This document shows positions 38,641 through 44,661 of a DNA stretch of 44,661 nucleotides, piece by piece. A program made the position numbers and the translations under genes. Origin of the DNA: Candidatus Pacearchaeota archaeon (GTDB lineage Archaea > Nanobdellota > Nanobdellia > Pacearchaeales > GW2011-AR1); NCBI GenBank assembly GCA_017608305.1, contig JAFCGC010000009.1, forward strand, positions 1-44,661, given 5' to 3'. The notes beneath the pieces were generated by a model that was not told where the DNA came from, made no database searches, and saw only the letters and a list, made by a program, of their open reading frames with translations. Position 1 is the stretch's first letter. The number at the start of each line of letters is the position of its first letter.

Positions 38641-39951
38641 TTATTCTGAAGATTGTTTTATGTGTAAAAAAGTTAAAAAAATGACATTTGCCAATGATAC
38701 CCCCAAAATCATTATTAGAGTGATCATTGAAGTGCTTAACCAGCTTAATCCACTTATGCTCATCATCATCAATAATAACATTAAAATCATAGGGGATGCA
38801 ATTACAACACTAATGTAAATATCCATAAAAGTTTCAGCAGATTTTGTATTTTTTTCTTTTTCAATTCTGTGTTCAAAAAGAAGGGTTTGAGATCTTTTAT
38901 CAAAAAATTCTGGAAGATCTCCACCAGAATTAATAGTAGTAGCTAGACCATTTAAGAGTTCTGCAAGTTTTGTGCTAGGAGTATTAAAAGCAACATTTCT
39001 CAATGCAGTCGATAAATCATTCCCATAAATATTAATCTCATTTATTATTTTGATAAATTCTTTTTCAAGATTAGGATATTCTCCTGTAGAGATTATTATG
39101 CTAAATATTTTATTGGGTTCTATCATTGAGCCTGAAATTGCAGCCATGTGTATTGTTGCAAAAGGTAATTCTTGATTTATTTTTATTGCAGCAGTTTTTT
39201 TTTCTAAAGAAGGATAAAAATACATTATTAAAAAAGTTGCAATAGGAACTGCAAACAAAATCCAAAAAACCTTAGCAACTCTTTCTCCTGCACTCTCAAT
39301 AGCCTTGGTTACAATAGGTAAAGTAGAACCAATATTAAAAAATAAAAAAAACAAGAAGATAAGAGCTCCTGCAATTATAGATAAAAAAGTTGTGAATAAA
39401 ATTACAGAAATATAACTAGAAGGAGTAAATTGCATTTTGGATTTTACTAAGTCTCTTTCTAGAGTCCTGAAAAAGGATTTTTTGAGTAGTTTAGTAGAAA
39501 ATTTATAACAGCATCTATTTGCTATTTTAACATAAGGATTTGGTTTTCTTACTTTTTTCTTTGCAACCTTTTTCTTTTTCTTTTTTATTCTTTTTAGAGT
39601 TTCTTTATCAAGACTCGAGATTTTGGGGTTCTTTTTTTGCATAGACTCTAGAGAAGGTAATTTTTTAGTTTTTGGTTTTAAACTAGTTATAGATTTTTTT
39701 TCTATTTTTGGTTGGCTTTTTGTAATTAAAGGTCTTGATATATTGATGCCTTCTAAGGCCCTTAACCCCTCCATATTTGTTTTTTTCAAAGAAGTCTTTA
39801 GAGAATTTATCTGGCTTTCAATTATTTTATTCTCTTCTGGATTTCTTGTATGTTGAAGAGAGTTAAATAGGTTATTCAATTCCTTAACAATTTTTTTCTC
39901 CTTTGATATACTGTGTTTCAACTTAGTTAAACCATCTATTCTGTTTATCAT
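38641..39951 (-). CDS. type IV pilus membrane platform protein (TadC/ArlJ-like), first copy
   Basis: The first 140 residues are a charged coiled-coil region with a very basic stretch (KRIKKKKKKVAKKKVRKPN). A GspF-type membrane domain follows with helices near 175-205 and 225-250, the cytoplasmic motif MAAISGSMIEPNKIFSIIISTGEYPNLEKEF and LLNGLATTINSGGDLPEFF, and C-terminal helices (SPMILMLLLMMMSISG). It overlaps the preceding 54-aa gene as ATGA. It is the larger of the two platform proteins and the most ArlJ-like. Confidence 0.88.
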   Translation of the reverse strand: MINRIDGLTKLKHSISKEKKIVKELNNLFNSLQHTRNPEENKIIESQINSLKTSLKKTNMEGLRALEGINISRPLITKSQPKIEKKSITSLKPKTKKLPSLESMQKKNPKISSLDKETLKRIKKKKKKVAKKKVRKPNPYVKIANRCCYKFSTKLLKKSFFRTLERDLVKSKMQFTPSSYISVILFTTFLSIIAGALIFLFFLFFNIGSTLPIVTKAIESAGERVAKVFWILFAVPIATFLIMYFYPSLEKKTAAIKINQELPFATIHMAAISGSMIEPNKIFSIIISTGEYPNLEKEFIKIINEINIYGNDLSTALRNVAFNTPSTKLAELLNGLATTINSGGDLPEFFDKRSQTLLFEHRIEKEKNTKSAETFMDIYISVVIASPMILMLLLMMMSISGLSWLSTSMITLIMILGVSLANVIFLTFLHIKQSSE

Positions 39952-40112
39952 CTTAATATCTCATTTATTCTTTTTTGGATCTGAAGAATGAATTTTTTTA
40001 TTTTGTTAAAATTAGTAGAATCTCTTTTTTCATAAGCATTACTTAATTTTATTTCTGCTTCTTCTAAAGAGTTTATTAATTGGTTTAAAAATTCTATTTC
40101 CCCTCTTTTCAT
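39948..40112 (-). CDS. hidden 54-aa helical protein in the pilus operon
   Basis: Too short for the ORF track. It starts MKRGEIEFLNQLINSLEEAE and continues as a charged, coiled-coil-like helix to KRINEILR. Its TGA stop overlaps the ATG of the TadC/ArlJ-like gene as ATGA, the same coupling seen elsewhere in this genome, which argues strongly that it is translated. It resembles the N-terminal coiled coil of that next protein. It lies between the ATPase and the platform genes and may link or regulate them. Confidence 0.7.
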   Translation of the reverse strand: MKRGEIEFLNQLINSLEEAEIKLSNAYEKRDSTNFNKIKKFILQIQKRINEILR

Positions 40113-40150
40113 AGCCAGGAGAAGTAATTTAGATTATTAAATATTTTGAT

Positions 40151-41710
40151 TTATTCAATTCCAAATTTTTTCAGAGTTTCTTGAGGTTTTTTATAATATT
40201 GATTTATTATGTCTTGTACCTTATTAAAATCAAAAACTTTTTTTCTGTACATGGAGTAGATTAAATGAACCCTTTTTCTAAACTCTAGTTCTAATTTTTC
40301 CATGCTAATACCATATCTTCTTGAAATTTTTTCAAATACCTTGCTATTTTTCTTAAAATAAAATTGATTGTCTTGAGGATTCCAAGTAAAAGGAGTGTTT
40401 GTTATGGCCACACCATTAGAATTTACATTGACTATCTCTACAATGTCTTTTAACTTTCTTGTGCTTTGCTTATTGACTATTGCATGGCTCATTATACAGA
40501 CACAATCAAGAATATTTAACAGAGTTGGAGGTAATTCAATTGGAGGAGTTTCTAGTCTTTTTATTACAGTATCAACAGAATCTGCATGCATGGTGCTCAA
40601 AGAAGAATGTCCAGATGCCATGCCCTGAAATAAAACATATGTTTCTTTTCCCCTTACTTCCCCAACAATCACATAATCTGGATTTTGACGAAATGAACTT
40701 TTTAATAGTGTGAATAAGTTAACTTCACCTATTTTTTCTAATCCAGTAGCTCCCCTGACAACACTCGGAAGCCAATTTTCTCTAGGAAGATTCAATTCTC
40801 GAGTATCTTCTATACTCACAACCCTAGCTTCAGGAGGAATAAAAAATATCACTGCATTTAACAGGGTTGTTTTACCTGAAGAAGTACCTCCTGTGATCAA
40901 AACATTCATTTTATGTTCAACCAACATCCATAAGTATGCAATCATTTCTGGACTCAGAGTCCCAAAAGAAATTAATTGAATTGGAGTCCAAGGATTTTTA
41001 GTGAATTTTCTTATAGTGAATGTTGGTCCTCTACTAGTAATGTCTTTTGTATATGTAGCATTTACTCTGCTTCCATCAGGAAGACTCCCATCTAAAATAG
41101 GAGAAGAATAAGAAATATATTTTCCACATCTCTGTGCAAGCTTTTCAACAAAATTCGTTAGTTTATTTAAATCTTTTAAAATAACATTTGTTTTAATATT
41201 TCTATAGATCCTGTGGACAATGTACAAAGGAGTATTACCTCCATTACATTCAATATCTTCCACATAATAATCTTTTAATAAAGGATCTATTTCATTAAAT
41301 CCGATAAAATCTCTAACTAAATAATAAAATATTTTTTTATAGGTCTCATAAGAAATATTTAATCCAAGTTCAGTTGCCAATAATTTAAATCGTTTATCAA
41401 TATAATCTAGTAAAACTTCTGTATTTTTCTGGATCACTGTATCAAAATTAATCATATCTCTCATAGCAGAAATTATTTGATTCTTGTATTTTATTTCTGT
41501 ATCATTTAAATGTGGTTCTTCAACTTCATATACTAACTCATATATTTTTGGATCCCAATAAATATGCACATATGCAAAAGGAGAAATCAAAGCATATCTT
41601 ACATTGATTTTTGTTTTATCTTTTGTTTTTTTTAATTTAGGCGTTTTTGGAGAAAAAGTTATTTTTACTCTTTCATAATCTTGTATACCTAATTCTTTTT
41701 TTCTAGACAT
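40151..41710 (-). CDS. type IV pilus/secretion ATPase (ArlI/TadA-like)
   Basis: Hexameric motor ATPase that drives pilus assembly. The C-terminal domain has Walker A GGTSSGKTT near residues 270-278, an Asp box VVSIEDTRELNLP near 294-306, a Walker B/His box region NPDYVIVGEVRG near 336-347 and SGHSSLSTMHADS near 358-370. The N-terminal 230 residues contain the DFIGFNEIDPLLKDYYVEDIECNG segment typical of archaeal GspE-2 ATPases. Length of 519 aa is normal. It starts one base after the stop of a pilin-like gene. Confidence 0.95.
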   Translation of the reverse strand: MSRKKELGIQDYERVKITFSPKTPKLKKTKDKTKINVRYALISPFAYVHIYWDPKIYELVYEVEEPHLNDTEIKYKNQIISAMRDMINFDTVIQKNTEVLLDYIDKRFKLLATELGLNISYETYKKIFYYLVRDFIGFNEIDPLLKDYYVEDIECNGGNTPLYIVHRIYRNIKTNVILKDLNKLTNFVEKLAQRCGKYISYSSPILDGSLPDGSRVNATYTKDITSRGPTFTIRKFTKNPWTPIQLISFGTLSPEMIAYLWMLVEHKMNVLITGGTSSGKTTLLNAVIFFIPPEARVVSIEDTRELNLPRENWLPSVVRGATGLEKIGEVNLFTLLKSSFRQNPDYVIVGEVRGKETYVLFQGMASGHSSLSTMHADSVDTVIKRLETPPIELPPTLLNILDCVCIMSHAIVNKQSTRKLKDIVEIVNVNSNGVAITNTPFTWNPQDNQFYFKKNSKVFEKISRRYGISMEKLELEFRKRVHLIYSMYRKKVFDFNKVQDIINQYYKKPQETLKKFGIE

Positions 41711-41711
41711 T

Positions 41712-42227
41712 TTAGCTCATTTCCACATCAATTGTTGTTGGATTTCCTCCTTTATTTGAAAAAAATAATTTATAAGGCGTTGAAGATTTTGTGAAAGATT
41801 TTAATTCATCATTTCCTTGATAAGTTATATTGTATCTTCCAGTATAGTCTCTTGTTAGAGTCACTATGTTGTATCCTGCTCTTTTTTCAGTATATACAAT
41901 CAAGTCTCCATAATAAACTTTTCTTCCTGGTTCACTATAAATCTCTTTGCTCTCCATCTCAAATATTATTTTATTGTTTTCCCCATCTAGGTTTAAAACT
42001 CCTTTTTTTATTCCAATTTCTACTAATCTTTTATTTCCCTGGCCTCCTTCTTCAAGAGACAAAATAATCAAATCCATATTTTCTATCATCCCTATAGATT
42101 GTTCAATAATTCCTCTATCTTGAATTTGTTCTATTTTTGGTTTTACAAAAGATAAAACTAGTCCAATCATAATAAAAGCAATTAAAGTATAGATGACTGT
42201 CTCTACCCAAACCTGACCTCTTTTCAT
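41712..42227 (-). CDS. pilin-like protein, 171 aa
   Basis: The N-terminus MKRG|QVWVETVIYTLIAFIMIGLVLSFV has a basic-Gly processing site followed by a hydrophobic helix with a Glu near position 5, the pattern of type IV pilins. The ectodomain lacks cysteines. It has an internal operon promoter (TATA at 42249-42262) and lies immediately upstream of the ATPase. Confidence 0.8.
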   Translation of the reverse strand: MKRGQVWVETVIYTLIAFIMIGLVLSFVKPKIEQIQDRGIIEQSIGMIENMDLIILSLEEGGQGNKRLVEIGIKKGVLNLDGENNKIIFEMESKEIYSEPGRKVYYGDLIVYTEKRAGYNIVTLTRDYTGRYNITYQGNDELKSFTKSSTPYKLFFSNKGGNPTTIDVEMS

Positions 42228-42248
42228 ATATCTCTAAATGAGAATTAG

Positions 42249-42262
42249 TTTATAATGTTTTT
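42249..42262 (-). promoter_or_regulatory. internal promoter in the pilus cluster
   Basis: The minus strand reads AAACATTATAAAC-like sequence about 28 nt before the ATG at 42227, so the ATPase part of the cluster can be transcribed separately. Confidence 0.5.
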
Positions 42263-42276
42263 CCTAGAAGTAAAAT

Positions 42277-42786
42277 TCAGCTTAATAATGCCATACAATT
42301 ATCAATATTTATTAATTCGTCAGAAATCTCACATTGTTTTTTATTTAAAATAGGGGCTATTTTTATAGAATCAGGATTTTCTAAACTCCCACTCATGTCA
42401 AGAACATATGTTTTACCTTCATTTTTTCCAGGAACATTTATATTTTCATTATAATTTCCATTGAATTCTCTAATGTTTGTATAACTTGTACCATCAACAA
42501 CTTTAATACTCTCAGACCCACCTTCATTAGACAAGCCCACTAAAAATTCTGTTATTTCTATGTTCCCAATTTCTACTGAGAACCTTAATTCTTTACTTGT
42601 ACTGTTATAACAAGTATATCTATTGTTTAGACTTAGTTTGTTAAGAGTATCTATGCACTCCATTTCTTCAATTTTTTTATTTATGAGATTCTTTACAATA
42701 CTCCAAACAAGTCCAACTGCAACCAGAGCTAAAAGAATTAAAATTACTACAGTAACAACCATTGATAAACCTCTTTTATTTTTCAT
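42277..42786 (-). CDS. archaeal pilin-like protein, 169 aa
   Basis: Class III-type signal KNKRG|LSMVVTVVILILLALVAVGLVW with a typical archaeal pilin hydrophobic helix. The ectodomain contains four cysteines, two near residues 42-57 and two at the end (KKQCEISDELINIDNC), and could form disulfides. It starts 3 nt after the upstream pilin stop, so the two are cotranslated neighbours. Confidence 0.82.
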   Translation of the reverse strand: MKNKRGLSMVVTVVILILLALVAVGLVWSIVKNLINKKIEEMECIDTLNKLSLNNRYTCYNSTSKELRFSVEIGNIEITEFLVGLSNEGGSESIKVVDGTSYTNIREFNGNYNENINVPGKNEGKTYVLDMSGSLENPDSIKIAPILNKKQCEISDELINIDNCMALLS

Positions 42787-42788
42787 AT

Positions 42789-43220
42789 TTAAAAAATTTC
42801 ATGTCCGTATATTTCTTCACAAGTATAACTCTTATAACCTTCTTTAGAATTACCTAATAAAACAGGAATAAGTATTATTTTATCTGCACTCCCAGCACCT
42901 ATACTTCCTGAAAATACTCCTCCTTGATTTATGGCTGAATTTAAATCTATTGTAGAATATCCTCCACCTTCAAATATTTTAATTTTCATTGCATAAATTG
43001 GAACATTTCCTATATTTGAAACATACAACATGTCTGCACTAAAATCATAACTTGCTTCAAATTCTACATCTTCACACGCAAGTTTTATATTTTGACCAAA
43101 TTTTATTCCTTGTTCTTCTACCATTCCCCTAAACCAGAGAAAAATTATTAACCCAATTATTATTACCATAGCAATTAATAGAACAGTTGCAATTACTGGT
43201 GACAATCCTCTTTTTTTCAT
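42789..43220 (-). CDS. archaeal type IV pilin, 143 aa
   Basis: The N-terminus KKRG|LSPVIATVLLIAMVIIIG is the classical archaeal pilin signature (RGxSPVIxTxLLIA). The ectodomain is beta-rich with two cysteines and a LYVSNIGNVPIYAMKIKI strand motif common in archaeal pilins. Of the seven pilin-like proteins this is the best candidate for the major pilin. A TATA box (43241-43253) lies about 26 nt upstream. Confidence 0.88.
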   Translation of the reverse strand: MKKRGLSPVIATVLLIAMVIIIGLIIFLWFRGMVEEQGIKFGQNIKLACEDVEFEASYDFSADMLYVSNIGNVPIYAMKIKIFEGGGYSTIDLNSAINQGGVFSGSIGAGSADKIILIPVLLGNSKEGYKSYTCEEIYGHEIF

Positions 43221-43240
43221 TTTAATATTAATGTATTCTT

Positions 43241-43253
43241 ACTTTTAAATTTT
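43241..43253 (-). promoter_or_regulatory. promoter of the major pilin candidate
   Basis: The minus strand reads AAAATTTAAAAGT about 26 nt before the ATG at 43220. Confidence 0.45.
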
Positions 43254-43254
43254 G

Positions 43255-43773
43255 TTATGTTATTATACATCCAATTAATTTTTCTTTAATTTTTGCATTC
43301 CCACAACTAAGAATTCTCTGCCTATTGTTTTCTTCTTGCCATCTCATAGGAATTATTTCAATTGACTTTATTTGACTATAAAAAGTTCCACTAAGATTAA
43401 ATTTGTGGATTACTCTCTGGCCTGATTTAAAAGAATTTAAAGGTCCTGCAAATTTTATTCCAGGATCTAATAGTTGAAGGCCATCTGCATAATTTGAAAG
43501 TTTGATTGTGGCAACATCTTGGGAAGAAGTATTTGAAGCATAAATATAATACCCTCCAATATCAAATCTTCCATTATTTTCTAATTCAAGGATTATCTCT
43601 GAATCTTGGCAACTTTTATCTTTAATAAAAAGTGAGACTCCATCAGGGCAATCCAAGCCTTCTTTAGGCACATATGTTTTTAATTGCTGATAAACCACAG
43701 CAGAAATAATAATCACAAATGTTATTAACAAAACATATCCAATCATTGGGCTTATTCCAAATTTATTTTTCAT
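43255..43773 (-). CDS. archaeal pilin-like protein, 172 aa
   Basis: The N-terminus KNKFG|ISPMIGYVLLITFVIIISAVVY resembles an archaeal pilin with the ISPMIGYVLL variant. The ectodomain has four cysteines and beta strands (SEIILELENNGRFDIGGYYIYAS). It begins 2 nt after the first gene of the cluster. Likely a minor pilin. Confidence 0.82.
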   Translation of the reverse strand: MKNKFGISPMIGYVLLITFVIIISAVVYQQLKTYVPKEGLDCPDGVSLFIKDKSCQDSEIILELENNGRFDIGGYYIYASNTSSQDVATIKLSNYADGLQLLDPGIKFAGPLNSFKSGQRVIHKFNLSGTFYSQIKSIEIIPMRWQEENNRQRILSCGNAKIKEKLIGCIIT

Positions 43774-43775
43774 TT

Positions 43776-44240
43776 TTATCCTGTTAAAATGTACTTTTCA
43801 TCACCAATATTTTTAGAAAGTATAAAATAAAAGTTTTTCCCTGGTTTTAGATCAAATCTATAAACATTATCTTCTAGATTAACTTCAATAATAGGATCAT
43901 TTTCAGTTAGTTTATCACTATGGTCTTCTTTAATCTTATTTTCATCGTATTTATACATCTCTATGCTACCTTTTTCTCCCACAATATAATAAACATCAAC
44001 ACCTTTTCCAATATAAGATGAATAATTCTGAGTAAAATCCCCTATTTTGTTTTGAGTATTATAAGTGTCATAATCTAATACTCTTTGAGCTTCTATTTTT
44101 AATTCTTCCCTAACTTCTTCTAGTTGAGTAGGAGTTTGTTTTCTTGAATAATTTGTAATTGAAGCAAAACCAATTATCATCGCAATTATTATTAAAGCAG
44201 ACACTAAATAAAATTGTCCAGACTTATCACCCAGTTTCAT
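43776..44240 (-). CDS. pilin-like protein, 154 aa, first gene of the pilus cluster
   Basis: The N-terminus KLGDKSG|QFYLVSALIIIAMIIGFASI has a polar leader, a Gly boundary and one hydrophobic helix, like the QxxLVSAL-type prepilins of archaeal clusters. The remainder is charged with no cysteine. It is the promoter-proximal gene of a tight run down to the ATPase. A TATA-like box at 44258-44272 precedes it. Confidence 0.78.
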   Translation of the reverse strand: MKLGDKSGQFYLVSALIIIAMIIGFASITNYSRKQTPTQLEEVREELKIEAQRVLDYDTYNTQNKIGDFTQNYSSYIGKGVDVYYIVGEKGSIEMYKYDENKIKEDHSDKLTENDPIIEVNLEDNVYRFDLKPGKNFYFILSKNIGDEKYILTG

Positions 44241-44257
44241 AAAAAAATAAAGAGAAA

Positions 44258-44272
44258 TATGTTTATTAAACT
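44258..44272 (-). promoter_or_regulatory. pilus operon promoter
   Basis: The minus strand reads AAGTTTAATAAACAT, a TATA-like box about 25 nt before the ATG at 44240. Confidence 0.5.
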
Positions 44273-44275
44273 TAG

Positions 44276-44304
44276 GGTTATAACCTTATGTCGGTTACTT
44301 AACC
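44276..44304. promoter_or_regulatory. tandem palindromes upstream of the pilus promoter
   Basis: GGTTATAACC (44276-44285) and the near-palindrome GGTTACTTAACC (44293-44304) lie with centres 18 bp apart just upstream of the pilus TATA box on the minus strand. This is where an archaeal activator or repressor would bind. Confidence 0.4.
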
Positions 44305-44314
44305 TTTAGGAGAT

Positions 44315-44661
44315 TTATCGTTTCTTAGAAATTCCCAAAAACCCATGGAGTCTATCTCTAGTCCTAGAGTTTGAACCTCCACTATCTCTTATTGCATACA
44401 TATACTCAGGATTCCCTCCCGAATAGCCGCTACCCCCTATATAAATATAAAAATCATCCCATGGTTTTCCATAATGTACTTGATGAAGATAAGGTCTTTT
44501 TTTCTTTTCAGCTTCGTCCCATCTAAATGCACAGTGAACAGCAATGGAATCTATAGAAGAATCATTTAAAATACATCCATAAGAATTTGCAATTTTTTCA
44601 TCTCCTGCCCCAAAAGCCCAAATTGCTAATTTATTTTTGCCAAAATCTCTTGTTCGAATAC
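44315..44661 (-). CDS. partial CDS, C-terminal 115 residues, unknown function
   Basis: Absent from the ORF track because its start lies beyond the right edge. The minus-strand frame is open from the edge to a TAA at 44315. It reads KLAIWAFGAGDEKIANSYG...AVHCAFRWDEAEKKKRPYLHQ...GGSGYSGGNPEYMYAIRD and ends FLGISKKR. The Gly/Ser/Tyr-rich, Trp-containing sequence suggests a folded, perhaps extracellular domain, but no family is recognised. It lies just upstream of the pilus operon on the same strand. Confidence 0.8.
   Translation of the reverse strand, partial: IRTRDFGKNKLAIWAFGAGDEKIANSYGCILNDSSIDSIAVHCAFRWDEAEKKKRPYLHQVHYGKPWDDFYIYIGGSGYSGGNPEYMYAIRDSGGSNSRTRDRLHGFLGISKKR

Noticed and set aside
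1-44661. CRISPR arrays, insertion sequences, integrases, tRNA genes
   Set aside because: No regularly spaced repeats, transposase or integrase motifs, or cloverleaf-like genes were recognised on either strand by eye.

Overview
The window comes from an AT-rich, densely packed archaeal genome, most likely a DPANN-type lineage (Woesearchaeales/Pacearchaeales-like; this placement is inference). The domain is certain from content: an archaeal-type 16S rRNA 5' end, archaeal proteasome alpha and beta, the Rrp4/Rrp41/Rrp42 exosome, SBDS, Rpo6, uS2, FttA/aCPSF1, archaeal RNase J, Pop5, RtcB plus archease, class I CCA enzyme, TrmB, Mre11/Rad50 and archaeal pilus genes. Many genes have a TATA box about 22-30 nt before the start codon, so leaderless transcription seems to be the rule. 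That spacing was used to correct several start codons.

Layout. 1-709 (-): 5' part of 16S rRNA, transcribed off the left edge, with a leader and promoter to about 1058. 1094-2321: an unknown gene diverging from a stand-alone LigD-type 3'-phosphoesterase, then a small glycine-rich protein. 2376-9984 (-): two classical archaeal gene strings joined end to end. One is pop5 / psmA-sbds-rrp4-rrp41-rrp42, the other is rpo6-eno-X-rps2. Each is interrupted by one small gene on the opposite strand. 10030-10944 (-): two unknowns. 11018-14153 (+): RNase J, a tail-anchored protein, an Mtq2/HemK2-like methyltransferase and an unknown. 14154-16887 (-): a 2-oxoacid:ferredoxin oxidoreductase operon with a GNAT gene inside it. 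17005-24435 (+): mre11-rad50-unknown, psmB, fttA and a presenilin-like protease. 24412-26439: one unknown, then a four-gene TrmB operon. 26565-29736 (-): CCA enzyme and the oapC/oapB/oapA trio. 29795-36639: a PKD surface protein, rtcB, an unknown, archease and a Cys-rich surface protein. 36679-44240 (-): a type IV pilus-like cluster with one secretion ATPase, two TadC/ArlJ-like membrane proteins, seven pilin-like proteins and a hidden 54-aa gene. 44315-44661 (-): the 3' part of another CDS cut by the window edge.

Working together. The left half is core RNA and protein turnover plus transcription and translation: proteasome, exosome, RNase P protein, RNase J and FttA all lie within about 20 kb. 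The right half is the cell surface: a pilus machine with probable accessory or tip proteins. No mobile element, CRISPR array or tRNA gene was recognised.

Most worth a second look: an Mre11 lacking the GNHD-type metal motif; a 16S 5' domain lacking a normally conserved block; an OFOR gamma domain lacking its glycine loop; a 15-codon ORF with ATGA overlaps on both sides between rrp41 and rrp42; the palindrome-rich oapB-oapC gap with a 46-aa ORF; and the pilus cluster with its overlooked small gene. The three internal losses could be real streamlining or assembly deletions, and reads would decide.
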